Below, piece by piece: positions 28,906 through 38,547 of a DNA stretch of 64,000 nucleotides. Under the pieces are notes generated by a model. That model worked only from the letters and a program-made list of their open reading frames with translations. It was not told the origin of the DNA and ran no database searches. Made by a program: the position numbers and the translations under genes. Origin of the DNA: Pseudomonas nitroreducens NBRC 12694 (lineage in GTDB: Bacteria > Pseudomonadota > Gammaproteobacteria > Pseudomonadales > Pseudomonadaceae). The stretch is from NCBI RefSeq assembly GCF_002091755.1, contig NZ_BDAI01000005.1, positions 451,738-515,737 on the forward strand, read 5' to 3'. Each line of letters begins with the position of its first letter. Within the stretch, counting starts at the first letter, position 1.

Positions 28906-29682
28906 TCAGAGGGCGGAGACGCCCTGCTCTTCCTCGCGGATCGAGCGCAGCACCTGGCGCTGCAGGTCGATGAACTGGGCGCTGGCAGCCATGTCCTCGT
29001 GGCGCGGGCGGCCGAGCTTCACGTCGAAGGTGGTCTTGATCCGCCCCGGCCCGAGTCCCATCACCACGATGCGGTCGGACAGGTACACCGCCTCTTCCAC
29101 GTCGTGGGTGACGAACATCACCGTCAGCCGGTGGGTTTCCCAGATGCGCGTGAGCAGCTCCTGCATCTGGTGGCGGGTCATGGCATCCAGCGCGCCGAAG
29201 GGCTCGTCCATCAGCAGGATCTTCGGCCGGTACGACAGCGCACGGGCAATCGCCACGCGCTGCTTCATCCCGCCGGACAGCTCATTCGGGTAGGCCTCGG
29301 CGAACTTCGTCAGCTTCACCAGCTCCAGGTGCTCGTCGGCGATCTCACGGCATTGCGCGCGGGACATGCCGGCCGCCTTGAGGGCGAACTCGACATTCTG
29401 CCGCGCGGTGAGCCAGGGCAGCAGGGTGTAGGACTGGAACACCACGCCACGGTCCAGGCCCGGCCCTGTGATCGGCACGCCGTCGACCTTCACACTGCCG
29501 CTGTCGAACTCTTCCAGGCCGGCGGCGATGGACAGCAGCGTGCTCTTGCCACAGCCGGAGGTGCCGACGATGGACACGAACTCGTTGTCCGCCAGCGTCA
29601 GGTCGATGTTGCGCAGCACCTCGCGGCGCGACTGGCCGACCGCGAAACTCTTGTTCAGGCCGGAGATTTCCAAAGTCGCCAT
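28906..29682 (-). CDS. ABC importer ATPase, nitrate/sulfonate/taurine type
   Basis: 258 residues: Walker A GTSGCGKST, Q-loop VVFQSYTLLPWLT, signature LSGGMKQRVAIARAL, Walker B ILLMDEPFGALD, switch FVTHDVEEAVYL. The FQ..LLPW spacing and FGALD are typical of TauB/SsuB ATPases. It energises the permease whose stop overlaps its start by one base. Last gene of a three-gene minus-strand unit (binding protein, permease, ATPase). No sulfonatase or nitrate reductase lies nearby, so the substrate is open. Confidence 0.92.
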   Translation of the reverse strand: MATLEISGLNKSFAVGQSRREVLRNIDLTLADNEFVSIVGTSGCGKSTLLSIAAGLEEFDSGSVKVDGVPITGPGLDRGVVFQSYTLLPWLTARQNVEFALKAAGMSRAQCREIADEHLELVKLTKFAEAYPNELSGGMKQRVAIARALSYRPKILLMDEPFGALDAMTRHQMQELLTRIWETHRLTVMFVTHDVEEAVYLSDRIVVMGLGPGRIKTTFDVKLGRPRHEDMAASAQFIDLQRQVLRSIREEEQGVSAL

Positions 29683-30488
29683 CAGTTGCGCCTCCGGTTG
29701 TAGCGGAACAGGACCTTCTCGCCGGCGCGCATGGCCTGGTCGGTGATCAGGCCGAGGAAGCCGAGCAGCAGGATGTAGCCGATGATGGTGTCGGTCTGGA
29801 AGAAGCGCTGGGACACGGTGATGCGATAGCCCAGGCCCGAAGTCGCCGCCACCAGTTCAGCCAGCACCAGCCAGGTCCAGGCCCAGCCGAGGCTGATCCG
29901 CAGGGCGTCCCAGATACCCGGCAATGCGCTGGGCAGGACGATCTTCAGGAGAATTCGGCGATCCGGCATGCCGAGCGTTCGGCCCAGGCCGACGAAGTCC
30001 GCCGGCACGCGCTTGATCGCGTCCATCACCATCAGCACCTGCTGGAAGAAGGTACCGATCCAGATGATGAGGAATTTCTGGAAGTCGCTGGTGCCGGCCC
30101 AGAGGATGGTCAGCGGGACGAAGGCGACCACCGGCATGTAGCGCACGAAGTCCACCAGCGGCTCGGTGGCGGCTTTCCAGAAGCCGTAGCAGCCGGCGAA
30201 GACGCCGATCACGATGGACATCGCCGAGGACACCAGGAAGGCCACGGCGATGCGATACACGCTGACCTTCAGGTCCGACCACAGCGTGCCATCGGCGGCC
30301 AGCTTGAGCATGCGCGCCCAGACGTCGCCGGGCGCCGGCAGGAATATCTTCGGCACCGCGCCGCTGGCGCCGGCCAGCCACCAGAGCAGCGCCAGCAGGA
30401 CGAACACGGCGCCGCCGATGAGCAGGAAATGGCGCTGCGCGATCGGCTTGCCGATGGTGAACAGCGGGTTGGATTTGCGGGCTTTCAT
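29682..30488 (-). CDS. ABC importer permease, nitrate/sulfonate/taurine type
   Basis: 268 residues from MKARKSNPLFTIGKPIAQRH. Six membrane helices, with the EAA-type coupling loop GLGRTLGMPDRRILLKIVLPSALPGIWDALRI (about 175-205) facing the ATPase. Resembles TauC/SsuC. The open frame extends 47 codons upstream through a strong GC-rich hairpin that lies between this gene and the binding-protein gene, so the shorter start is preferred. Confidence 0.92.
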   Translation of the reverse strand: MKARKSNPLFTIGKPIAQRHFLLIGGAVFVLLALLWWLAGASGAVPKIFLPAPGDVWARMLKLAADGTLWSDLKVSVYRIAVAFLVSSAMSIVIGVFAGCYGFWKAATEPLVDFVRYMPVVAFVPLTILWAGTSDFQKFLIIWIGTFFQQVLMVMDAIKRVPADFVGLGRTLGMPDRRILLKIVLPSALPGIWDALRISLGWAWTWLVLAELVAATSGLGYRITVSQRFFQTDTIIGYILLLGFLGLITDQAMRAGEKVLFRYNRRRN

Positions 30489-30513
30489 GTCGGGCTCGTC
30501 GAACGGAGAAAGA

Positions 30514-30540
30514 CGCGCGCCGGCTCGGGGCCGGCGCGCG
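30514..30540 (-). terminator. GC-rich hairpin between binding-protein and permease genes
   Basis: CGCGCGCCGG (30514-30523) and CCGGCGCGCG (30531-30540) form a perfect ten-base stem with a seven-base loop, followed on the minus strand by TCTTTC. It lies inside the ABC operon and more likely attenuates or protects the 3' end of the binding-protein message than ends the operon. Confidence 0.5.
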
Positions 30541-30555
30541 TGGTGTTTCAGAGAG

Positions 30556-31563
30556 TCAGAGGGCCTCGACGAAGCGCGCGTCGATGGCCTGTGCCGGGGT
30601 GACCGGCTGCTGCAGGATGCCCGCTTCACTGGCAGCCTTCTGGATGTGCTCGAAGGAGCCTTTCTGGAAGGAGCCTTTCAGCTCGGCCTGGTTCTCCTTC
30701 ACCGAGTAGAAGTGCACGCCGTCAAAGGCGCTGCTGAGTTCGGACTCGTCGGCGCCCACGCCCTTGGCGATGGCGGCACGGCCTTCGGCGCTCTTCTCGG
30801 TGTAGTGCTTGAGGCCCGCTTCCCAGCTCTTGATCAGCGCCAGCACCTGGCCGGGACGCTCCTTCAGCACTTCGTCGCGCACCACGAACACGTCGCTGAT
30901 GATGCCCGGGTCATCCGAGCCCTTGTACAGCAGGTTGACCTTGGGGTTCTGCTGCTTGGCGGCGGACAGGTACGGCTCGTAGGTGACGGCGGCCGGGACC
31001 TGGCCGGCGATCAGCGCGCTGCCGGCGTTGGCGGCAGGCATCGGCACCGGCTGCACATCGGCGAGGGTCAGGCCGGCCTTGCGCAGGGCGCTGTGCAGGA
31101 GGATGTCGCTGGTGGTGCCTTCTTCATAGGCGACCTGCTTGCCCTTGAGATCGGTCAGGGTCTTAATCGACGGGTCGACGATCAGCGCGTCGGCGCTGGT
31201 GCTCTGGTCCAGCAACAGGACGATCTTCACCGGCAGGCCGGCGGCGACCATGGCCATGGCGGTGTGGGTGGCGAGGTTGCCGCCGTCGATCTGGCCGCTG
31301 GCCAGGGCGGCGTTCATGTCCTTGTCTTCGGTGAAGTTGACCAGCTCGACCTGCTCCAGGCCGTTGGCCTTGAAGGCGCCAGCCTGCTCGGCGACGTACC
31401 ACTGGCCGTAGCCCAGCCAGGGCTGCATGCCCATCTTGAAGGTGCCGGCCTCGGGCTTGGTGTCGGCCTTGATCGCGGCGGCGTGCGCGACGCCGGCCAG
31501 CAGCAGGCTGGCGCAGGTGGCCACGGCCAGTTGGCGCAGCGCGGATGCGAAAGTGGTGTGCAT
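30556..31563 (-). CDS. ABC importer periplasmic binding protein, TauA/SsuA type
   Basis: 335 residues from MHTTFASALRQLAVATCASLLLAGVAHAAAIK; GGGGAGAG precedes the ATG. Signal peptide ends after AHA (about 28). The mature part has the NMT1/TauA pattern: FKMGMQPWLGYGQWYVAEQAGAFKANGL, ASGQIDGGNLATHTAMAMVAAGLPVKIV, KQVAYEEGTTSDILLHSAL. It captures the substrate in the periplasm for the adjacent permease and ATPase. It is the first gene of the unit. Confidence 0.92.
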   Translation of the reverse strand: MHTTFASALRQLAVATCASLLLAGVAHAAAIKADTKPEAGTFKMGMQPWLGYGQWYVAEQAGAFKANGLEQVELVNFTEDKDMNAALASGQIDGGNLATHTAMAMVAAGLPVKIVLLLDQSTSADALIVDPSIKTLTDLKGKQVAYEEGTTSDILLHSALRKAGLTLADVQPVPMPAANAGSALIAGQVPAAVTYEPYLSAAKQQNPKVNLLYKGSDDPGIISDVFVVRDEVLKERPGQVLALIKSWEAGLKHYTEKSAEGRAAIAKGVGADESELSSAFDGVHFYSVKENQAELKGSFQKGSFEHIQKAASEAGILQQPVTPAQAIDARFVEAL

Positions 31564-31756
31564 GGTCTCTCCCCGGTCATTGTTCTGCAGGAACATTCTG
31601 CTGAATGCAGTACTGCTGGATCGGCGGGGAGCAGCGTCGGCCCATGCCCGCCGTGGGCGGGCACAGGCTCACATTCAATCGACGCAAATGCAAAGGTTTT
31701 CGCCGCGGTTCGGCTTGGCTCCGGGCACGCAGGCAATCACCTTGGCGAGCCAGCCA

Positions 31757-32164
31757 TCAGGGCTGGGGAATGGCATCGTCCTTGAACTGGTCCTTGATGT
31801 ACTTGATCTCGGTACGGCCGTGCGGCGCCGGCTGGCCATCGGGGCCGATGTTGACGAAGACCATCTTGTCCACCGTGAGGATGCTCTTGCGGGTGATCTT
31901 GTTGCGCACTTCGCAGGTCAGGGTGATCGAGGTGCGGCCGAACTCGGTGGCGGTGATGCCCAGCTCGATGATGTCGCCCTGGCGCGCGGAACTGACGAAG
32001 TTGATCTCCGAGATGAACTTGGTGACCACGCGCTGGTTGCCCAGCTGGACGATGGCGTAGATCGCCGCTTCTTCGTCGATCCATTTCAGAAGGCTGCCGC
32101 CGAACAGGGTACCGTTCGGGTTGAGGTCTTCAGGCTTGACCCATTTGCGGGTGTGGAAATTCAT
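31757..32164 (-). CDS. acyl-CoA thioesterase, hotdog fold (YciA-like)
   Basis: 135 residues from MNFHTRKWVKPEDLNPNGTLFGGSLLKWIDEEAAIYA, with AAGGAG eight bases upstream. The NPNGTLFGG plus WIDEEAA pattern is the hotdog active-site helix of 4HBT thioesterases acting on acyl-CoA; the strand SSARQGDIIELGITATEFGRTSITL completes the fold. It probably releases fatty acids or CoA from short to medium acyl-CoA in the cytoplasm. Length is about right for YciA. Confidence 0.88.
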   Translation of the reverse strand: MNFHTRKWVKPEDLNPNGTLFGGSLLKWIDEEAAIYAIVQLGNQRVVTKFISEINFVSSARQGDIIELGITATEFGRTSITLTCEVRNKITRKSILTVDKMVFVNIGPDGQPAPHGRTEIKYIKDQFKDDAIPQP

Positions 32165-32284
32165 GGAAGCTCCTTCTTGGGAGGTTGCGCCTCGTGAGCG
32201 CGATGACGGGGAAAGCCCCGCCGGCTGTGCAAGTCTGGACCAGTCCGGCGCCAGATAACTTGCCATGACTCAGACCTGTTCAAC

Positions 32285-32395
32285 ATCTTGCGAGCTAGAG
32301 CAGAACAAGGCGGGAACAGGCTGAAAAAGCGGAGTTTACGTTCTGTAAATGAGCATTTTTTAGTCTGTTTCCAACGCAGTTATGCCGACGCGCAG
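32285..32395. repeat. long imperfect palindromic element (about 110 bp)
   Basis: Intergenic stretch between a thioesterase and gcdR. Its core (32311-32373) can fold into one long imperfect hairpin: GGGAACAGGCTGAAAAAGC on the left against GCATTTTTTAGTCTGTTTCC on the right, with TTTAC-GTTCT-GTAAA at the apex. It is AT-richer than its surroundings and looks like a dispersed Pseudomonas repeat rather than a unique site; only one copy is in the window. Confidence 0.6.
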
Positions 32396-32402
32396 CAGGT
32401 GT

Positions 32403-33311
32403 TCAGCCGAGGCCGGCTTCGGCGCGGTAGTGGGCGGCTTCATCCACCAGCCAATCGCGAAAAGCGCCCAGGGTCGCCGATTCCACCTTGCGCTCGGGAA
32501 TCATCAGGTAATAGGCATTTTCGCTCAAATAGGCATGTTGCATCGGCACGATAAGCCGTCCGTCGGCCAACTCGTGCTGGATCAGCATCGGCGGGATCAG
32601 CGCCACGCCCATGCCGTGCATCGCCGCCTGGGCGAGCATGGAGAACAACTCGTAGCGCGTGCCACTCATGTCGTGCGCCACGCTCATGCCCAGCGAACCG
32701 AACCACTGGCGCCAGGCGTAGGGCCGGGTGGTCTGCTGCATCAAGGGCAATTCGGCGATCTGCGCGGCGGACAGTTCACGGCACCCACCCAGCAGCTCGG
32801 GACTGCACACCGGCACCGGGTTCTCGTGCATGAGGAAGTTGGCCACCGTGCCGGACCACACGCCGTCGCCGAAATACAGCGCCGCGTCGAACTCGGTGTC
32901 GGCGAAGAGGAAGGGCCGGGTGCGGTTGGTCATGTTCACCGTGACTTCCGGGTGCAGGCGCTTGAAGTCCTTCAGCCGTGGCAGCAGCCATTGCGTCGCA
33001 AAGGTCGGCACCACCGCCAGCTCCAGCGTACCGCCGCCCTGCTGCCCCATCACTGCCAGCGTGTCGCGCTCCACGGCATCCAGGCGCTGGGCAACACGGC
33101 GGCTGTAGTTGAGCCCCGCTTCGGTCAGCTTCACCCCGCGCCGCGAGCGACGAAACAGCTCGACGCCGAGAAACTCCTCCAGCGTGGCGATCTGTCGGCA
33201 GATGGCGCTCTGGGTCAGCGACAGCTCGTCGGCGGCCTTGGTAAAGCTCTCGTGGCGGGCGGCGGACTCGAAGGCGACCAGCGCCGCGGTGGTCGGGATC
33301 TTGCGTCGCAT
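32403..33311 (-). CDS. gcdR: LysR-family regulator of glutarate/glutaryl-CoA genes
   Basis: 302 residues from MRRKIPTTAALVAFESAARHESFTKAADEL. Winged helix (about 1-60: LTQSAICRQIATLEEFLGVELFRR), then the periplasmic-binding-like effector domain (about 90-295). It is divergent from gcdH, the arrangement of P. putida GcdR, which controls gcdH-gcdG in response to glutarate. The name is by context. The frame opens 58 codons earlier, but the HTH normally starts right at the chosen ATG, which has AAGAGG upstream. Confidence 0.85.
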   Translation of the reverse strand: MRRKIPTTAALVAFESAARHESFTKAADELSLTQSAICRQIATLEEFLGVELFRRSRRGVKLTEAGLNYSRRVAQRLDAVERDTLAVMGQQGGGTLELAVVPTFATQWLLPRLKDFKRLHPEVTVNMTNRTRPFLFADTEFDAALYFGDGVWSGTVANFLMHENPVPVCSPELLGGCRELSAAQIAELPLMQQTTRPYAWRQWFGSLGMSVAHDMSGTRYELFSMLAQAAMHGMGVALIPPMLIQHELADGRLIVPMQHAYLSENAYYLMIPERKVESATLGAFRDWLVDEAAHYRAEAGLG

Positions 33312-33538
33312 CGAATGCCTCTTCGGAATATCGTGATGCACAGGAATCGCCATGAACGCCTGAAATAGAGGCGAGCAGGCAAAATCCAGCAGCAGCCCAG
33401 CAATTACGGAGTGACAAAATAGCACAACAGCGTGCGAATTAATCGGTTGCCCCGCTTCCCGACGGCTGACTAGGATGGCCCACACCGAGCCCGCCTAGAC
33501 TTGTGCGGGTCTTTCACTGTCTGCGTTCGAGGTTCTCC

Positions 33539-34720
33539 ATGGCGACCAAAGCAAGCTTCAACTGGGAAGATCCGCTGCTGCTGGATCAGCAACTCACCGA
33601 AGAAGAGCGCATGGTGCGCGACAGCGCCCAGCAGTTCGCCCAGGACAAGCTGGCCCCGCGCGTACTGGAAGCCTTCCGCCACGAGCAGACCGACCCGGCG
33701 ATCTTCCGCGAGATGGGCGAAACCGGCCTGCTCGGTGCGACCATCCCCGAGCAATACGGCGGCAGCGGCCTGAACTACGTGTGCTACGGCCTGATCGCCC
33801 GCGAAGTCGAGCGCATCGACTCCGGCTACCGCTCGATGATGAGCGTGCAGTCCTCCCTGGTGATGGTGCCGATCAACGAATTCGGCAACGAAGCCACCAA
33901 GCAGAAATACCTGCCGAAACTGGCCAGCGGCGAATACATCGGCTGCTTCGGCCTGACCGAGCCGGACCACGGCTCCGACCCGGGCTCGATGATCACCCGT
34001 GCCAAGAAAGTCGACGGCGGCTACCGTCTCACCGGCGCCAAGATGTGGATCACCAACAGCCCGATCGCCGACGTCTTCGTGGTCTGGGCCAAGGATGACG
34101 AAGGCCAGATCCGCGGCTTCGTCCTGGAAAAAGGCTGGGAAGGCCTGTCCGCCCCGGCGATCCACGGCAAGGTCGGCCTGCGCGCCTCGATCACCGGCGA
34201 GATCGTGATGAACAACGTGTTCTGCCCGGAAGAAAACGCCTTCCCGGACGTGCGCGGCCTGCGTGGTCCGTTCACCTGCCTGAACTCCGCCCGCTACGGT
34301 ATCTCCTGGGGCGCCCTGGGTGCCGCCGAAGCCTGCTGGCACACCGCTCGCCAGTACACCCTGGACCGCAAGCAGTTTGGCCGCCCGCTGGCCGCCAACC
34401 AGCTGATCCAGAAGAAACTGGCCGACATGCAGACCGACATCACCCTCGCCCTGCAAGGCTGCCTGCGCCTGGGCCGGATGAAGGACGAAGGCACCGCCGC
34501 CGTCGAAATCACCTCGATCATGAAGCGCAACAGCTGCGGCAAGGCCCTGGACATCGCCCGCCTGGCCCGCGACATGCTTGGCGGCAACGGCATCTCCGAC
34601 GAGTTCGGCGTCGCCCGCCACCTGGTCAACCTGGAAGTGGTGAACACCTACGAAGGTACCCACGACGTCCACGCGCTGATACTCGGCCGCGCCCAGACTG
34701 GCATCCAGGCGTTCTTCTAA
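33539..34720 (+). CDS. gcdH: glutaryl-CoA dehydrogenase
   Basis: 393 residues from MATKASFNWEDPLLLDQQLTEEERMVRD. Acyl-CoA dehydrogenase fold: FGLTEPDHGSDPGSM (FAD/substrate loop), TGAKMWITNSPIADVF, RKQFGRPLAANQLIQ, and the catalytic base in NTYEGTHDVHALILGRA (about E372). The arginine and TEPDHGSDP segments fit glutaryl-CoA specificity. It oxidises and decarboxylates glutaryl-CoA to crotonyl-CoA in lysine and glutarate breakdown. Downstream gcdG makes its substrate. Confidence 0.96.
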   Translation: MATKASFNWEDPLLLDQQLTEEERMVRDSAQQFAQDKLAPRVLEAFRHEQTDPAIFREMGETGLLGATIPEQYGGSGLNYVCYGLIAREVERIDSGYRSMMSVQSSLVMVPINEFGNEATKQKYLPKLASGEYIGCFGLTEPDHGSDPGSMITRAKKVDGGYRLTGAKMWITNSPIADVFVVWAKDDEGQIRGFVLEKGWEGLSAPAIHGKVGLRASITGEIVMNNVFCPEENAFPDVRGLRGPFTCLNSARYGISWGALGAAEACWHTARQYTLDRKQFGRPLAANQLIQKKLADMQTDITLALQGCLRLGRMKDEGTAAVEITSIMKRNSCGKALDIARLARDMLGGNGISDEFGVARHLVNLEVVNTYEGTHDVHALILGRAQTGIQAFF

Positions 34721-34846
34721 GCAATGCCCCGCGCTGGCCCGCCTGGGCCAGCGCACGCTTTACCTCTCGCCCGAGAGGCCCCGGGGAGGACCGTGGAGTC
34801 CCCGCACCGCGTCCTCCCCGCCCCTATCCAAGCTGCAGGTGATTGC

Positions 34847-36070
34847 ATGTCCGGCGCCCTTTCGCACATTCGTGTCCTCGACCTCTCCCGCGTTCTCGCC
34901 GGCCCCTGGGCCGGGCAGATCCTCGCCGACCTCGGCGCGGAAGTGATCAAGATCGAGCGTCCCGGCAGCGGCGACGACACTCGCGCCTGGGGCCCGCCGT
35001 TCCTCAAGGACGCCGACGGCCGCGACACCAGCGAAGCGGCTTATTACCTGTCCGCCAACCGCAACAAGAAATCCCTGACCATCGACTTCACCCAGCCCGA
35101 AGGCCAGCGCCTGGTGCGCGAACTCGCCGCCAAGGCCGACATCGTGCTGGAGAACTTCAAGGTCGGCGGGCTGAAGGCCTACGGCCTGGACTACGAGTCG
35201 CTGAAAGCGCTCAACCCGAAGCTGATCTACTGCTCGATCACCGGCTTCGGCCAGTTCGGCCCCTACGCCAAGCGCGCCGGCTACGACTTCATGATCCAGG
35301 GCCTGGGCGGCCTGATGAGCCTGACCGGGCGCTCCGACGCCGAGGAAGGCGCCGGCCCGGTGAAAGTGGGTGTAGCACTGACTGACATCCTCACTGGCCT
35401 CTACTCGTCCACCGCGATCCTCGCCGCGCTCGCCCACCGCGATGTCAGCGGCATCGGCCAGCACATCGACATGGCGCTGCTGGACGTGCAGGTCGCCTGC
35501 CTGGCCAACCAAACCCTGAACTACCTGACCACCGGCAACCCGCCGCGTCGCCTGGGCAACGCGCACCCGAACATCGTGCCGTACCAGGACTTCCCCACCG
35601 CCGACGGCGACCTGATCCTCACCGTCGGCAACGACGGCCAGTTCCGCAAGTTCGCCGAGCTGGCGGGCCACCCGGAGTGGGCCACCGACGAGCGCTTCGC
35701 CACCAACCAGGCGCGCGTGGCGCACCGCGAGGTGCTGATCCCGCTGATCCGCCAGGCCACCGTGATGCGCACCACCGCCGAGTGGATCGCCGTGCTGGAA
35801 CACGCCAGCGTGCCGTGCGGGCCGATCAACGATCTGGCCCAGGTGTTCGCCGATCCGCAGGTCATCGCTCGCGGGCTGCGCGTGGACCTGCCGCACCCGC
35901 TGGCCGGCACGGTGCCGCAGGTCGCCAGCCCGATCCGCCTGTCCGAGACCCCGGTCGAATACCGCAACGCCCCGCCGACCCTCGGCCAGCACACACAGGA
36001 AATCCTCGAAGGCGTGCTCGGCCTGGACCAGGCAGCCATCGGCAAGCTGCGCGAGGACGGCGTGATCTGA
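34847..36070 (+). CDS. gcdG: family III CoA-transferase, succinyl-CoA:glutarate CoA-transferase
   Basis: 407 residues from MSGALSHIRVLDLSRVLAGPWAGQILADLGAEVIKIERP, the family III (CaiB/Frc) N-terminus. The covalent-catalysis aspartate is likely D213 in DMALLDVQVACLANQ. Next to gcdH it should activate glutarate with CoA from succinyl-CoA, feeding glutaryl-CoA to the dehydrogenase, as in P. putida GcdG. The gap to gcdH is 126 bases with no clear terminator. Other dicarboxylate substrates are possible. Confidence 0.9.
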   Translation: MSGALSHIRVLDLSRVLAGPWAGQILADLGAEVIKIERPGSGDDTRAWGPPFLKDADGRDTSEAAYYLSANRNKKSLTIDFTQPEGQRLVRELAAKADIVLENFKVGGLKAYGLDYESLKALNPKLIYCSITGFGQFGPYAKRAGYDFMIQGLGGLMSLTGRSDAEEGAGPVKVGVALTDILTGLYSSTAILAALAHRDVSGIGQHIDMALLDVQVACLANQTLNYLTTGNPPRRLGNAHPNIVPYQDFPTADGDLILTVGNDGQFRKFAELAGHPEWATDERFATNQARVAHREVLIPLIRQATVMRTTAEWIAVLEHASVPCGPINDLAQVFADPQVIARGLRVDLPHPLAGTVPQVASPIRLSETPVEYRNAPPTLGQHTQEILEGVLGLDQAAIGKLREDGVI

Positions 36071-36077
36071 CGTCCCC

Positions 36078-36168
36078 GTAGGGCGAATAACGCCTCGAGC
36101 GTTATCCGCCGTCCGTCGGCTCTGAAGCCAGAAGCGGCAGATAAAGCGCACCGCTTTATACGCCCTAC
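36078..36168. repeat. REP pair (BIME-like), between gcdG and the ahcY leader
   Basis: Two inverted units: GTAGGGCGAATAACGC... (36078-36110) and ...GCTTTATACGCCCTAC (36135-36168), seven bases after the gcdG stop. The GTAGGGCG ends with a palindromic core are typical Pseudomonas REP sequences. Confidence 0.75.
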
Positions 36169-36381
36169 AACTGACCATCGGCGCCCGCTCCAGCGGACGC
36201 CACCGATCCCCGCAACGACGCCCGCGCCAGGGTTTTCACGGCCCCTGGCGCGGGCGCGACGGGGATCCCGGTCGCGATCCACTGCGCGAACACGACCAAA
36301 AGCCTTTGGCTTGTCATGCGCCATGGCTATAATCCGCGAGCTTCAATAACGGCCGGCGCTGTCCGGTCGTTCCCGCCACCT
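36169..36381. other. upstream region of ahcY, no gene
   Basis: About 210 bases of the 442-base gcdG-ahcY gap. It holds inverted GC-rich words (GCGCCAGGG at 36220 and CCCTGGCGC at 36242) that could form the gcdG terminator, and presumably the ahcY promoter (CATGGCTATAATCC near 36322 contains a good TATAAT). I see no coding potential. Confidence 0.5.
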
Positions 36382-36488
36382 GTCCGAGGGGCGCTGCAGC
36401 AGGTCGATTCGCTTCGGCTTGTCAGGCTCGAACAGGGCGCGTCACGGTCGGCTGCCGCCGATCGCCAAACGCATCAACGGCGCCCATT
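36382..36488 (+). ncRNA. SAH riboswitch upstream of ahcY
   Basis: The leader contains the conserved core of the S-adenosylhomocysteine riboswitch: TCCGAGGGGCGCTGCAGC (36383-36400), GTCAGGCTCGAA (36421-36432) closing the first stem with CCGAG/CTCG, and AACGGCGCCCA (36476-36486), which provides the pseudoknot partner GGCGCC. It ends 24 bases before the ahcY ATG, so ligand binding can expose the ribosome site or block a terminator. This class is known upstream of ahcY in Pseudomonas and turns expression on when SAH accumulates. Confidence 0.88.
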
Positions 36489-36512
36489 CGCAGACAACGA
36501 ATGGAGTTACAC

Positions 36513-37907
<1,395 letters not shown>

Positions 37908-37913
37908 TGTACC

Positions 37914-37946
37914 AGAGGGCAGACGAGCAATCGTCTGCCCTCTTTG
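37914..37946 (+). terminator. hairpin terminator between ahcY and the HD-domain gene
   Basis: A perfect 13-base stem AGAGGGCAGACGA / TCGTCTGCCCTCT with a GCAA tetraloop, followed by TTGCC, six bases after the ahcY stop. Strong but with a short U tract, so readthrough into the HD-domain gene and metF is likely partial. Confidence 0.75.
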
Positions 37947-37962
37947 CCATTGGAAACCTTGC

Positions 37963-38493
37963 ATGGACCTGCAGGACAGCTACAACCAGGCCTGGATCTT
38001 CGCCGCCGGCGCGCACGCCGGGCAGACGCTGACCGCCTCGACGCTGCCCTACGCGGTCCACCTGGCGATGGTGGCCAACGAAGTGATGGCGGCCGACCGC
38101 GAAGCGCCCATCGAGCGCCTGGCGGAGACCGTCCAGATTGCACTGCTGCACGACGTACTCGAGGACACCCCGGTGCCCTTCGAGGAACTGCAGACGGATT
38201 TCGGCGAGTTCGTCGCCGAGGGCGCCCAACGCCTGAGCAAGGTGGTGAATGGCGAAAAGCTGTCATTCGATACCTACCTCGAAAGGCTGGCAACCGGCGC
38301 GCAGCAATATGCGATCGTCAAGCTGTGTGACCGGATCACCAACCTGCAGCCGCCACCCTCGACCTGGGCGCGGAGCAAGATCGCCGAATACCATGGGGAG
38401 TCGCAGCGTATCCTGGCCGTCCTCGGCCATGTGCACGAGCCCAGCGCCGAGCGACTGCGCACGAAGATAGACCATTATCGCCGTTACTTCTGA
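37963..38493 (+). CDS. HD-domain protein resembling small alarmone (ppGpp) hydrolases
   Basis: 176 residues. All metal and catalytic positions of the SpoT/MESH1 HD hydrolases can be placed: AHAGQ (H18), LPYAVHL (H33), LLHDVLEDT (H63, D64, E67, D68) and VKLCDRITNL (D123, N127). The synthetase, TGS and ACT domains of RelA/SpoT are absent. It may hydrolyse (p)ppGpp or a related nucleotide; this is inference from motifs. It lies between ahcY and metF on the same strand, 55 bases after ahcY and 54 before metF, with AAACCTTGC before the ATG. Confidence 0.8.
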   Translation: MDLQDSYNQAWIFAAGAHAGQTLTASTLPYAVHLAMVANEVMAADREAPIERLAETVQIALLHDVLEDTPVPFEELQTDFGEFVAEGAQRLSKVVNGEKLSFDTYLERLATGAQQYAIVKLCDRITNLQPPPSTWARSKIAEYHGESQRILAVLGHVHEPSAERLRTKIDHYRRYF

Positions 38494-38547
38494 AGTCGAC
38501 GGCACATGCCGGCAGCCGCGCAATGATGTGGCGCCGAAGGAACGACC

